Origin: Gaertneriomyces semiglobifer
Taxonomy: Eukaryota > Chytridiomycota > Chytridiomycetes > Spizellomycetales > Spizellomycetaceae
Assembly (NCBI GenBank): GCA_025558075.1
Contig: JAHLKF010000002.1
Span: 1,116,001-1,180,000, forward strand
Reading direction: 5' to 3'
Length of the DNA stretch: 64,000 nt
Each line of letters opens with the position of its first letter. Within the stretch, counting starts at the first letter, position 1. Shown one piece after another: positions 10,771 through 22,962 of this stretch. Made by a program: the position numbers and the translations under genes. Below the pieces are notes generated by a model. That model did not search any database and was not told the origin of the DNA. It saw only the letters and a list, made by a program, of their open reading frames with translations.

Positions 10771-12057
10771 TTATGAAGGACCAGTGGGTTTGGCGCTACG
10801 AGGTGAGGTAGATGTTTTGACACGGGTGTTCTCTGAAGGAAGCCTAGTTATCGACGTAGCCCGTCGAACAAGGGGTGTACGAGTTGCCCGTGTGGGTACA
10901 GTGCTCCTATCTCCTCCTCTTGCCATTACAGAACGGCTTCGGCGAACTGAGGCAGAGAGGCCAGTGGTCGCAGCAGTGACTGGCGGTTTTCGACTAGCAG
11001 CAGCCACTCGTGGCGAACGGCGCACAGCCTTGTCGACCTCTCCAATAGCCCGCGTCATTGGGGAAATAGGCTCACGCATATCAATCCCAGAGTCGCTGTG
11101 TCTCATTTTTGAAACTGTCTCGGTTGCAGTATCCGAGATTGACTCGGTCGAGGTATCGGCTTGAGTTTCCACTGGCGGCGACATGTCGGGAACTACCTCC
11201 TCAGGAAGCTCGGTTGTGGGCTGTATGTCGGTTACTTTTATCTCACTCCCTCCTACTATATCCGTGGCTGATGCAGCGTTTAATTCTTGCACGGGCTTTG
11301 GGTCAGACTCGATGGATTGGGGCTGCAGTTCATCTTCAAATATGGGTTCCACCGCGCCCACCTCAAACGCTTTCACCTTCTGGTGTCAGAAGCAGTTAAA
11401 TCAACATGCTGATATGCACAATTAGGTCCACTTACTTACCGGCAACCGCGCTGTGATGTAGCTCGTAACACGGGTAACTCGAACGTGAACGCTGGTCACA
11501 GTGCGCACAACTCGCCGCTCATACTATTACGGATATGCACATCAGCCTCTGCTCGCCATAATTCACTACAGGCGTTCCCGACATGATGAAAGTACGTACG
11601 TGATCAAAAGTGCGCACTTGTGGCGACATAATTGGGTGAATGAACTTCCTGAAGATGGGCGTCGTGGCTCTCGTTTGAAAATAACATAAACATAGAAGCA
11701 CCAGTAACTTGGCATTTTGGTAAAAAGGCAGCCTGTTGTGAGGTTGCATTAGTTCATGTTACTTTGCGAGGAATGGAAGGCTCAACGGCGGTGGCGTCAA
11801 GGCCGGGAGAGACGTACCAAAAGAGGGTCCAGTCAAAAAGTGGTTCCAGTGATTCCAGTATTACGAGTGTTACCCAGAACGAAACCCATCGTTGTCGCTG
11901 TCCAAGGGTGGTCCGTCTTTGGGTGGCCTTGAAGGTTGCTGGAATTTGAACCAGTGAGCCCTCTGACATTTCGGAAAAACAACCATGGTCTTCCTGAAAG
12001 ATACTCACTGTAACCCCCGAGCCCATAGCAGGCAACTTTGGCAATAGGCACCAACAT
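10771..12057 (-). CDS. REEP/TB2-DP1-HVA22 family ER-shaping protein
   Basis: Five exons (12057-12009, 11938-11818, 11732-11600, 11523-11440, 11379-10771) total 331 residues. The first ~120 residues match the TB2/DP1/HVA22 domain: a YTTFKAT segment, then a hydrophobic hairpin around WVSFWVTLVILESLEPLFDW and FYQNAKLLVLLCLC, then IFRKFIHPIMSP, a hallmark of REEP1-4 rather than Yop1/REEP5. Such proteins sit in the ER membrane by wedge-like hairpins, and REEP1-4 also contact microtubules. The remaining ~200 residues are low complexity: first acidic and Pro/Glu/Thr rich, then Ser/Arg/Thr-rich and strongly basic, which could contact microtubules or membranes (inference). The start Met is followed directly by the domain. 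It shares a 143-base divergent promoter with the sphingomyelinase-like gene. Confidence 0.85.
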
Positions 12058-12200
12058 CACAGAAACCCCCTCTGCGCCTGCCCAGCGCCGTTAACAAGTA
12101 TTCAATGCAGGAAGACACGCGCTGAGGCCAATTTCAAGACCGTCGGGGCTTTTCCCCGCCAACACACGCGCGGAGACGTTGAAGCTACGAACGGTCAAAA
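12058..12200. promoter_or_regulatory. Short bidirectional promoter, REEP-like / sphingomyelinase-like
   Basis: Only 143 bases separate the two start codons of the divergent genes, so their 5' UTRs and promoters must be compact and probably shared. No known motif stands out. Confidence 0.5.
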
Positions 12201-13318
12201 ATGTCGGGCGCTACTGAGGAAAGGGTAATAGAAGAAGGACCAACAGGCCCTGCGGGTGTGCCGGATGTGCTACCCGCTGATGCCAGTTCTCACGACGTAC
12301 CAAAAGTGGCGGGACATGGAGCACCATGCATACGCTTTCTAACGCTCAACATGTTCCTACGCCCGCCAGGTATCCACTCACATGGAGGCGACCATAAAAA
12401 TGCTCGCCTAGACCATATCATCCAGCATCTTCTCCCGAACTACGATATTGTCGCGTTTCAGGAGTGCTTTGCCTTCGCAACCTCGCGCAGGAAGTACCTC
12501 ATTGAAAAAGCGAAGGAAGCAGGTTTCACGTACAGCTACGGATCTCCGCTCGGCGGATGGTTAAAGCTACGCATAGATGGTGGCCTTCTGATATTGAGTA
12601 GGCTACCTATTCTAGAGACAAGGAATGTGGTGTTTCCAAGAGGAAAACACTCAGACTGGTGAGTTCAAGTCGTTCGCGAACCGACGACCCAGAACCATCG
12701 TTCACTAACTGGCAGCACATTCTTCTAAGGCTTGCGGCCAAAGGCATTATATATTGCAAGGTATCTCTCTCCGACTCCACTCATCTCCATCTATTTACGA
12801 CACATCTTCAAGCATCGTACGGATTCGCCCCCATTTCGTCGCCCACCGCTCAGATCCGTCTTTCTCAGCTTCGACAAGGGTTTAATTTTTTGAGTGAAAC
12901 GCTCAAAGAGTTGAAGCAATCTGACAATGATTTGATCCTATTCGCTGGTGATTTCAATGTGAACGGTCGGGCTGACGACGGTAATGGAAACAATCATAGC
13001 GAAGAATATACAGCCATGGTCAAGCTGCTCTCGACAGGGGATCTTCAACAGGAGAAGAGTCTATATAAAGTGCGTGATTTGCTGTATGAAACGTACAGAG
13101 AGCATCCTATCACAAGCGGGACCTTATACAAAGGGACGGTGGAATCCAGTAAGAGTGCGATTGATTACATATTTGCACTTGAAAAGGATGGAGCGTCGGG
13201 AACTCACGACGTACAGAATGTGAAAGTGGAAGAGTTGCCAGTAGATGGTCAGCCATGGACGAATGTCTCGGATCACTCTGGCATCAGCTGTGTAATCTGC
13301 CCGAAGAAAGAAAGTTGA
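12201..13318 (+). CDS. Neutral sphingomyelinase-like endonuclease/exonuclease/phosphatase-family enzyme
   Basis: Two exons (12201-12658 and 12730-13318) give 348 residues. The fold is the Mg-dependent EEP (DNase I-like) family: Asn50 in FLTLNMF, the metal-binding Glu88 in VAFQECF, TTHLQ near 178, GDFNVNG around 226-232, and the catalytic SDHSG at 333-337. Spacing and the RLPILE and YIF segments resemble neutral sphingomyelinase/phospholipase C members, which hydrolyse sphingomyelin or inositol phosphosphingolipids to ceramide. There is no signal peptide and no C-terminal transmembrane pair like that of yeast Isc1, so it is likely soluble. The single intron interrupts the HSD-WLAAKG junction. 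The exact lipid substrate is not decidable from sequence. Confidence 0.82.
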
Positions 13319-13433
13319 TGCTAGCAAATATCCTATCTTAAGCCATACTCAGCCACATATCTTTCATATGATGTGCACACTATTATGTTATAGGAGTTAC
13401 AACGCCCTACGGAGACGATGACGATCGTCTATA

Positions 13434-16400
13434 TTAACCATTTAGCGTCACAGCGTCCGTCATGCTTTGGCTATTCTCTAATAAGAGCTCCTCTATCTTG
13501 TCAGGTGAGTCCACCTTCATATGCGTACAGCCTGCGTTCTCTTTGTCTTCATCTAGTGAGGCATCTGTATTATGCAGGCACGATTCGATAACCGCCATAA
13601 CCCCTATTGAGGGCTTGCCGTTAGTTCTACGGCTCGAGATCGAGGAGGATCGCAAGCACCCTTCTGCTGACGGCGCTCCCTTCGTTAATAAAGCGCCATC
13701 ATCCAATTCCGGCTCAACGTCGTCTTGCACCACTTCTTCGTATGAAGATATACGGCGGCTAGTGCGGCGACGCAACCGCGGGTCGTCGGCTTCAACGTGG
13801 TTAGCAAGCGAAGGTTTCAGAGCGACTGCACTTCCAACGCATCCTTGGATTGAAGCTGGCTTGGGCACCGCGCTGGCAATCGCTTGCACACAAGGGGATG
13901 ACCCAACGCCGCGAGCCGTCCCACGAATACAATCATCCCGCTTCCTATGATGCCGTCGGGCAGAAGCACTGTCACATTCTTGACCGCATTTGCACCGAAA
14001 CGTATTCATTGAAGAAGCACATACTTTCTGATGATCATCTAGTTCAATGAAATCCCCGAATTGTTCACCGCATGAGTCGCACATGAGCATACTCGTCTCA
14101 TCGTGTGTACCGAATTTTTCATGGTAGCGCAAATTAGCAGCCGTCGGGAACATCTTGTGGCACTGCGAGCACGCGAAACCTGACTCGTCAACTCCTGCTG
14201 ATGATGAAGTATCCTCATCTTTGGCGTCCTCTTTGACAGCAACACCGAAGACTCTACCCTTCCGAATTACATCGAGCGGGATGTCCTCGTCATCGCTCCA
14301 AATTCCGGTCTCGCTGCTAGACTCATCCGTGCTTGGAGAACCCCGCACCGGTAGCCGAGACGACAATGGGTCGAGAACGGGCGACTGAGCGGACAATGGG
14401 CTTGCTGGCATTGAGCGCATGCGTTCAATCCCTTCAAGGGCGCTAATAGTCCCCATCGCGTCTTCGGGAAAGTCAGCCTTACGCCTCTCCCACAAGTCGT
14501 CCACGATACTACTCAAGCTGCGATTCCGCTGACTCGGTTGCAGAGTGCTCTCGGCTACACTGGTAATAAACCGATGGTTGGTCACAAGCTCTGCACTCTT
14601 AGTGGAAATTACATCCTCCATGATTTCCATGACGCGCCGAGAGCCCAATTCCTTGCGGGCAACTGAGCACAGGTTACGAACCAAAAGAAAGCGAGTACTC
14701 GCGTAGAACCGACGATGTTTCAAGGCATTCTCGAAGCAGCTTTGTAACTTCTGAATTCTGTGCTTGCGCTGCCACATAGTACGCTCGTGCAGACTACGCC
14801 TCTGTTTAACAACCGGTGGCTTCGGCTTCGGTTTTGGTTTCGCGACCGTCGCTGTTTCCGTAGTGTTCGCCTTCTTGGCCGCATCATTCTTCTTATTAAC
14901 GCCGATGAAGCCTCTGCAGTTTTGGGCACCGCAAAGGCAGCGTTGCATTGGCCCGAACGCTTGGAAGCGATAATCATACGTTAGCTCCGATCCGGCAAAA
15001 ATGTCCTCCGTGGAGAAAACTCCAATACACCACTCGCCATCGACTTGCCATTTTTCAATATGACAATTGGGTTCACAACTGTGATTGACAAACCTTGCCT
15101 CTGTACCCTTCCTGCACGCATCAATGACCTCTCCAGGTGCATAGTCGAGGAAGTAGTAGTTTTCCAAGCTTTTATACATTGTTTCCATTCTCTCAATGCA
15201 CGTATCCTGCGATATTATCTCTCCGCGGTACTCAATAACGAGCTGTCCTCGCGGGATGTTCACTCTGGTTTTTAGCCCATGTCCCCGTTTAGCAGTCCAA
15301 AAAACTTCTAGCTCTTCCACGCTCTCTCTTCGTTGAAAGCGTTGATTACTACACTTCTCTCCGGCGGGACAGTCTGTTGGAGAGCATTCAATGTACATGC
15401 AGCGGTTCAAGCAGTTATCGCCACATGCGTATTCCCCATCAGCGGGAACATCACAAGCGCATATTGGGCGCTCTTTGGGTTTGTGGGATTTCCTATCAAC
15501 GAAGATGTTTTTCAAAATTCTTGTGAAGTGACTGGCCGGCTTTTGCATGGGATTAGGTAAATGCGGTTGCTCTTGCGTCGCATTGGTGGCGACAGCGTAC
15601 TTCATGATATCATATGGGAGATCAAAATCCGCTTCCTCGCCGAGCAGCTTCATTCCGTAATTGAGAGGAAGCGGAAATTTGAACCCTTTCGACGGGTCCC
15701 GGGTCCGCAGCCGAGGGAGTCCATCAGTTTTAAAGGCGGTCGAGTACAAGCCCGCAGTCAGATAATTCTTGCAACCGTATAGATTTCTAATACTCTCAGG
15801 CCCATCCCACTGACTCTCCAAGTGGCTTGCCACGTCACCAATCTGCTTGGGAGGGTGATCCAATACCGCAGGTGCACGTCTAAGCCTTTTCCCATTGATC
15901 CGCTCCGCAGCAACAGGGGATCCTCTGCCGAAGCTGTCATCTGAAGACGGTTCTCGTTTCCTCTTCGACCGAATTCGTGGTTTATGCCGAATGGGCGCTT
16001 CGTCGGAGCGTTCAGACGAACTGGACCGGCGCCTTCTCACGGACTTATGCTTCAATGTTTGACGCAGCTTCTGAACATGCCGTTTCAACCGCTTTTGGCG
16101 ATGCTCATCCTTTAGGAATGAACGCGCTTCACTCTTCGGCGGCCTTTCCTCTGTATCTAAGTTCAGCAAAAATTTCAACTGGTCTGCCATCAACTGTTGA
16201 TGTGCATGCGTTACCCATCGGCTCGTCTGTGTGTCCACGCCCCACCAACCAGCAAGCTGTTTAAGAAGCCCACCAACGGTCGTGCCGAGGAGCCTGCGCA
16301 ATTGATATTCCATGATCACCCCAGAAAACTCCGATCCAGCGTCTCCAGTGCCAGCAAACACTGCTGGAACCGGCGAATTGAAAAAATCTCGTATTTGCTG

Positions 16401-17195
16401 CCGTGCTGGCTCGACAAGATCTGCGCCTTCATCGGCTCGTCGGCGGACGCTGGGCAGGTCAATCAAGGGAAACATCGAGGCCTGTGTGTCCTCTTCCACT
16501 CGATCAGCACGTACAACTTCAGGATAATTTAGATCAAATTGATCAACTGGTGTAGGAAGGCTGCCCTCGGCGGTATATGTCATCTGATCAATGGCGTTAA
16601 ACACGTCCTCCAACCCTGCACCAGGCCTTAGAGGATACTGCTTTGCTGCCAAGCCGATAGCTTCATCGGGACACACGGAGTAAAGGCGCTGAAAAAACGC
16701 CTTCGCTTGCAGAGCCAGGGTAGCACGCTCTTCAACTGTCATTTTGGTCATTGTAATGCCTCGGTTAGAGGGTCGCTGATCCGGGCGCGTCCATTCGCCG
16801 GATCCAATGGGTGATGGAGAGCTACGAATGTGAAGGAGGTGTATGAATCAGATTAGCGCGTGTACAAGAGCGTTGCGATGAAAAGCGCGTCCCGTGTGAG
16901 AAAGACGAGATCTTGACCACTGTTCATACCCTGTAATGTCCCGGTGACTGTAGTTTGAAGGAGTGAACGATCGCCCACTGATGCGCCGAGATCTTCGGAC
17001 TTTGAAAGGCTCTTCATCTGGCGCCGGCGTGCCAGGGCAAATCGGAAGGCCAGGCTCTTCCTCCTTGACGATGCCATTTTCGACCACAGGTCCTGGGCAC
17101 GTGCCGGGTGGTGCCACATCGATGTCCATCATATCTGCAACCCGCCCCAGCAAGGCGGTTGTATATTCCGCGGTAACTGTCGACGTCGTCTCCAT
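13434..17195 (-). CDS. AWS-SET-postSET histone lysine methyltransferase with C-terminal zinc fingers
   Basis: Two exons (17195-16930 and 16821-13434) encode 1217 residues. The catalytic core lies at about 535-725: an AWS cysteine cluster (ICACDV, GDNCLNRCMYIECSP, CPAGEKCSNQRFQR), a SET domain with HGLKTRVNIPRGQLVIEYRGE, RFVNHSCEPNC and GSELTYDYRF, and a post-SET CLCGAQNCRGFIG. This arrangement belongs to the SETD2/NSD/ASH1 group that methylates H3K36, with IECSPTDCPAGEKCSNQR closest to the ASH1 type. I see no WW or SRI domain as in Set2. Near residues 975-1065 are one clear C2H2 finger (FACSQCHKMF...HEKFGTH) and two further Cys/His units, an unusual addition. A basic Arg/Ser stretch precedes the SET core. 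The 3' end is 115 bases from the convergent sphingomyelinase gene. Confidence 0.88.
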
Positions 17196-17753
17196 TGAAC
17201 GTTACCGCGCAAGTGAATGCGAAAGTCGGACACTTGAAACGAAGACAAACAAACACGTTATATAAATGCTGGCGCAAAGACAAGAAATTACAACGCAGGC
17301 ATATGCCTCCTTTATCGTCGACATGATGCAGCAAGCTTCACGTACCCGATGTGGTGCACCCGATATTGCACCTTCCGGCCGGTAATTCACGAATGCGCAG
17401 TCCGGGGAAAAAGCCGCGGTTGCCGGTGCTGAAGCCTTCCTTGCAGCTGCAAAGTGCCGCACCTTGGCTTCTACTCTAATCCTACGCCCTCCTCGTCCGC
17501 TCTGGACGTGCGATTCCTCTGCCGTCGATGGTAAGGCGTGGTCTATTTCCACATTCGAGTTATGCAAAGAGTGTCCGAAAGCAGCGTTCGCCCAAAACGG
17601 AAACTTTTCGCTTAACGATAACTCACATTAAAGGTCGCATTGACGCGCAGAACAATTTACAAAAGTTGGGGATTATCATACAAAAAACAATGAAAGTCAG
17701 ATCTCCACGGGCGGCAGGATCAGGTTATGGCCCCTTCGTCCTGAAAAACCGGA
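17196..17753. other. Intergenic region, no supported gene
   Basis: This 558-base gap lies upstream of the SET gene and downstream of the aminotransferase. A 121-codon minus-strand frame (17567-17202) exists but has no recognisable domain and abuts the SET start codon, so I treat the region as promoter plus 3' UTR. Confidence 0.45.
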
Positions 17754-19632
17754 TCACCATTGACGAGGCTTGCTGATCAAGTTCTCGGCATGAGCCTGCC
17801 AGCCGCTCAACACTTCGCGGAGCTTATCAGCAACCTCCCCAAATTCGTCGTCCGTCATAATAATGGGTGGAGTCATTAGCAGGCAGTGCTTATTCGACGA
17901 CGAGCGCAACACCACTTTCTTATCAAGTAACATGCGCATCTCGATATCCGAAGCAATATCGGATATAAGATCAATTCCAAGCATGACACCTGTACCGCGC
18001 ACCTCTACAAGGATAGAGTGTGTTAGAAGATGTTTCCCTACGGCTCGAGCAGGAAACATACGTTTGACAAGATGCAATCCATCCAGGCGATCTTTCAATA
18101 GTTGCAGAAACTTTGCTCCCTTTTCTCCGCCTTTTATGATTAAATCATTCTTCTCAAGTATTTCCAGAGACTTTAGGGCGACCGCACTGCACACGGGATG
18201 TCCGCTCCAAGTGTAATCGTGCTGCCAAATGTCGCTGACCATCATCTTGGTTGAGGAAGAATTCATCGCTGTTTGCCAGATTCGGTCCTTGTAGATGACG
18301 GCACCGCCCGGGAGATACCTAAGAACAAACTTCAGTGATCCAGGCGGCCATGCTACTCGCGAGCCAGTCCGAATTACCCGCTGGTCAGGCCTTTGGAGAT
18401 GACCGTAATGTCTGGGCATATGCCATACATCTGCATCGCGAACCAGTGGCCCGTCTTGGCAAAGGTCATAATCTACGGCCGCAGGTTGGTAACATCGACA
18501 ATCGACATCATGGACTTGTTAACTCACCTCATCGGCAATCATTATGACATTGTACTTGTCGCATATTTGTCGAGCAAGCGGGAAAAAGTCGCGGTGAAAG
18601 TCAACGGCACCGCCGTCTCCTTGGACCGGTTCAAACAGGAATGCTGCGACATTTTCCGCGCCTTCACGCAGAATAGTTTCCTCCAGCATGCGTGCTACAC
18701 GAATCATTCTTTCAGCTGAGTGTTCATGGAACACTCCGGATAGCGGGACTTACCGGCGGCTTGCCCGACGTTTTCACCTTCCTTCCGGTTCGAGCTCTGG
18801 AAAAATAGGTCGTGCGGAGGATCAATATCTATGAAGACTCGGTGAGCAGGGTCCTGCTTAATTTCCTTAGGAAGACCTTCTGTAAGGCGCGTCCAGCCAT
18901 AGTCGATGAATTCCGGTTTAGCAGATGACGGTACAAATGTGGAGCCGTGGTAACAGTTGCGGAACGAGATTAACTTCTTCTTTTTCCAGTGGCCACCTAA
19001 AGAAGTTCCCAGCGGACCACTTTTGTCATGATAGCGCAAGGCCAAGTGATAAGCTGAACAATCGGATGTCACTCAGTCAGGCTCTCAACACATTTAGGAG
19101 GCCGGTAGGTGGGTGGACTTACCGGCCTCAATTCCTTCAGCTCCGCCCGCCGTCAGGTAAACGCGAGCGCCTTTCATCTCAGGAAAGGCACCTGCAGCCA
19201 GATCTGCAGTTGGACTGCGGGAACGGTGGTCATATTTCTTTGATTCGAAGCAATTTCTAGTTTCTGCATCTGCTCGTATGCTACACGTGCGACATCCTCA
19301 CGGCCGTGGCCAATGGCATTGACAGTAATGCCGCCTAGACAGTCGGTGTACTCTGCGCCTGTAACATCTTTAAGCTTGAAGCCTTCCCCACTCTCAAAGA
19401 TAATCATTGATTTTGGTGCCTTTTGCATATACGGGTGGCCGAACCCATGCATTTGATGAGCGACATCCGCCTTCTTGAGGTCGTCATAGTTAACATTCTC
19501 CTGATCCTGCACAACTGATGTAGTGGGCATGCTTGAGTAAATTCGAGTTCTTACGTTCGCACGAACAATTGTGAACGGCTGTGGGCGTGTGAAGAGTAGT
19601 CGGTGCGAGAAACGGAAAGGGATCCTTGTCAT
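17754..19632 (-). CDS. Class III PLP-dependent aminotransferase, probably mitochondrial, with a one-base frameshift
   Basis: Five exons (19632-19123, 19053-18754, 18715-18528, 18472-18378, 18318-17754) encode a PLP aminotransferase of class III (ornithine, GABA, beta-alanine transaminase group). Visible landmarks are TDCLGGITVNAIGHG, YLTAGGAEGIEAAYHLALRYH, CYHGST, IMIADE as the PLP-aspartate strand, ISKGLTSGYLPGGAV with the Schiff-base Lys, and YTWSGHPVCSAVA. The first ~35 residues are rich in Arg, Phe and Ser and acid-free, as in a mitochondrial presequence. The exon lengths sum to 1658, one short of a multiple of three; the frame changes at 19204-19213,where VQL must pass to ADLAAGAF. Either the copy is frameshifted or one base is missing from the assembly. 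The amino donor is unknown. Confidence 0.82.
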
Positions 19633-20000
19633 TCCGCCAAACGGTGATTCTTGAGCAGCCCGTCTCGTTCATGAACTGGCAGCCTTTTATACAGCCGACC
19701 CTGCTTCATGGTGGTCGTCGCTGACTTCATCTTACGTCACGAACCCTTCCTTCGTTAAGTTTGAACCTTGCAATGTGTCCCATTCAGCGATTCCTCTGCG
19801 CAACTCTGGATCCTCGTGGCAGGTATTCCTATTCCGATTCAGTTCCAAATGCAGTGTGTTCACGGCGAGTAAAGTCATGATCGGCGGAAAGCAAACAGAG
19901 AAAGTTGTCAAATGTGTATTTCAACTTCAGTTCTACAATATACAAGGAAAGGTATCATCTTCTACTACACACACATTCTCTACCCACAGAGGCCCACATA

Positions 20001-22440
20001 CTATACACTCTTACTCAACTTCCTATACCGTTGAGCGACTTCGCACATGTTGGTCAATGCTGCCTCAGTCTCGGACCAGCCGCGAGTTTTCAGGCCACAG
20101 TCGGGGTTCACCCACACAAGGGCCGGGTTTAAGTACTGCAACATCTGCTGCAGACGCTCAGCCATCTCTTCCACACTCGGAACTCGAGGGGAGTGAATAT
20201 CGTAGAGACCCGGGCCGATGCTTTGTGCGTAGCCATACCGTTCGAAGGCGGAAAGTAGTTTGAGGTCTGATTTAGAGTTTTCAATGGTAATGGCGTCCGC
20301 ATCAAGAGCCTGAATGGCGGTGAAGATGTCGTTGAAGTCTGAGTAGCACATGTGGCTGAATAAGAAAACACCAAATTTTAGTATGCAAAAACTAGTGGAT
20401 GCGATGGAACGATGCCAGTACATACGTGTGGATCTGAGTAGTATCTTCCACGCCAGTCGATGCAAGCAGGAAGGCCTTGGTTGCCCAGTTCAAGTACTCT
20501 TCCCAGTCCGAGCGGCGAATTGGCAATCCCTCCCGAATCGCCGGCTCATCGATTTGGATGGCTGGAATGCCAGCCGCTTCGAGATCTTGAACTTCCTTGC
20601 GAATGGCAAGTGCAAGCTGGAATGCCGTATCTTTTCTTGGCTGATCATTTCGGACAAATGACCACTGCAACATGGTGACTGGCCCCGTCAACATGCCTTT
20701 CATTGGTTTGGTTGTAAGCGATTGAGCGTAAGCGCTCCAATCCACCGTCATAGGCTGAGGCCTTGAAACATCACCATAGATGATTGGCGGCTTCACGCAA
20801 CGGGTCCCGTACGACTGCACCCAACCGTTGCGGGAGAAAATGTAACCTTCGAGGTTTTCGCCAAAGTATTCGACCATGTCGTTGCGCTCAAACTCGCCGT
20901 GTACCAAAACGTCAATCCCGATCTCCTCTTGGAAGCGAACGCAATTTTCAATCTCCTTCTTAATGAACTCGTAGTACTCCTGCTCGGTAACATCACCGCG
21001 CTTCACTTTCTGCCGAGCGATGCGGACTTCTTTCGTCTGCGGGAAGGAACCAACGGTCGAAGTGGGAAACTTTGGCAGGTGAAGCTTTTCCTGCTGCTTA
21101 ACCCAGCGTTGGGAGAATGGTGATTTACGTTTGAACATGTCTTCAGTAATCTCTAACATACCACGACGAACGGCATCGTCACGTGTGAGTGGGGACGTTC
21201 GGCGGCTTTCAAGGCTCCGACGATTCTCTGCGAGCACGTCCTGGATGGATTCGTCCCCGCTGTTGACGGCCTTGGTGATGGCAGAGATCTCGGCCAGCTT
21301 TTCGGTCGCAAAGGACAGCCAGTCACGCACAGTACTATCCATCTCCGCCTCAGCAGCCAGGGAATGGGGTACATGCAGGAGGCTGCAAGATGCGGCCACA
21401 AAGATCTTGTTTGTGTCAAGGACTTTGCAGGCTTGACGGACAGTGCTAATAGAAGCATCGAGATCCGCCTTCCAGATGTTTCTTCCGTCAAGGACGCCCA
21501 ATGAAAGGAAGAGATCGTTGCGGCGAGCCAAGTCGATGGCTTTTTCAAGCTCTTCAGGAGCCCGCACGAGATCAATGTGTAGGCCATTCACTGGTAGTTG
21601 TTCCAGAATACGAAGATTATCGCCGAGGCGGCCAAAGTAGTTTGCCAAAAGGAGTTTGAGACCGCTGACCTTGGATAACGCCTGGTATGCCTTACGGTAA
21701 TGGTCAGCGTAAGCCGCAGGGAGATCGAAGGAGAGAATCGGTTCGTCAAGCTGGACCCATTCAGCTCCGGCGTCCCGAAGACTTTGCAATAAGTTGACGT
21801 AAGCTGGCAGCAGGTTGTCAAGAAGGTCAATGGTGTTGAAAGTTTCACCCTTTGTGCATTTGCCAAGGTGGAGGAACGTTATCGGACCAAGCAGCACAGG
21901 GCGTGTGGAGATACCCAGTGCTTTGGCCTCTAAGTATTCCTTAACAGGTTTGGGGTCGCGGAGGGTGAAGGTCTGATTTGCGGCAAATTCGGGTACGATG
22001 AAGTGATCTGATGCGTTTGAAAGTTAGACAGCGCAACGAATGTTGACCCACGAGCCACAGGGGAGGCAAGACCTACAGTTTGTATCGAACCATTTCTTCA
22101 TCTCCATGGCAGGCACATCGACACCTTCCCTCTGCAGGCCACGACCCATTGCGAAGTATGTGTCGAGGTCATCGCCGATATTTTGATACCTTTCGGGAAT
22201 GACGTTGAAGAGATGCAAGTGATCCAAGACATGATCGTAGAAGGAAAAGTCGTTGGATGGAATGTGGCCGTCGGCGATTCCACTATCACGCTGAAGGTTC
22301 CAGTGGTTGGCGCGCAGGGCTTTTGCACCCACGCCTAGAGCTTTGGCGTCGACTTTGCCTGACCAAAAGTTCTCCACCAAACGCTTGAGATCACGGTTGG
22401 CACCGATACGGGGAAAGCCGAGATTTGTAGCGATTGCCAT
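20001..22440 (-). CDS. MET6: Cobalamin-independent methionine synthase (MetE/Met6)
   Basis: This enzyme moves a methyl group from 5-methyltetrahydropteroyltriglutamate to homocysteine to make methionine. Three exons (22440-22077, 22007-20426, 20355-20001) give 766 residues, the usual length. The N-terminal half starts ATNLGFPRIGANRDLK and contains the folate-side LDEPILSFDL. The C-terminal catalytic half has FPTSTVGSFPQTKEVR, HGEFERNDMVEYFGE, MLTGPVTMLQWS and IQIDEPAIREGLP. The zinc site is visible in TQIHTHMCYSDF (His and Cys) and NPDCGLKTRGW (Cys). The intron before the last exon splits the codon just before the zinc-site His of HMCYS. Together with the C1-THF synthase gene in this window it represents the methionine/one-carbon cycle. 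Confidence 0.97.
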
Positions 22441-22962
22441 TTTGGAAAGGATGTAGCAGAATCTTGTAATTGGAGAAGATCAAAAGGAAGCCGATGCTGA
22501 AGGACTTCAGATGGGCAAGCTGGGCAAGGCTGTTCTTTTATAGACAGGACGATGGCTACTGAGACGATGTATTGACACCCCAAAACAACAAGGCGAGCAC
22601 CAATTCCCGCGCGCAAGTACCCCATTCTTGGTTGCAACATGGCATCTATGACTTATACGACGCTGCCACCAGTGGAAGCTACCCCAACTCTTCTGAGCCC
22701 CAACGTCCTGGACGGCACCACTATTGACGCTCAGTTCTGCGTCATTAATCAAGGCATCTCAAGATCAAAGCCCCGCCTCTGATCTGTTGGAACGTGTTAA
22801 GTTCCAATGTTGCATGCGTGCCAATGCATGCCGAAGGATGGGGGCGGAATGTTTGGCGGATATGTTGTTGGGGGATAACCAGCACGCGTTGGGGCGATCA
22901 CATAAGCAACTGAGTGACACATCCCTGTTAACGATAACACGAAACGCGAAGGTTTCAAGGTT
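22441..22962. other. Upstream region of methionine synthase
   Basis: This 522-base gap holds the promoter of the methionine synthase gene and the 3' end of the LIM gene, both minus strand. No repeat or recognisable site was found; the open frames here have no domains. Confidence 0.45.

Noticed and set aside
11938..11955. A tRNA T-loop-like GGTTCAAATTCC on the minus strand
   Set aside because: It sits at the acceptor of REEP intron 1; I can form only a 4-bp stem and no D-arm, anticodon arm or acceptor stem around it.
17202..17567. A 121-codon minus-strand frame with a hydrophobic C-terminus
   Set aside because: It abuts the SET gene start, shows no domain, and is better read as promoter or 5' UTR of that gene.
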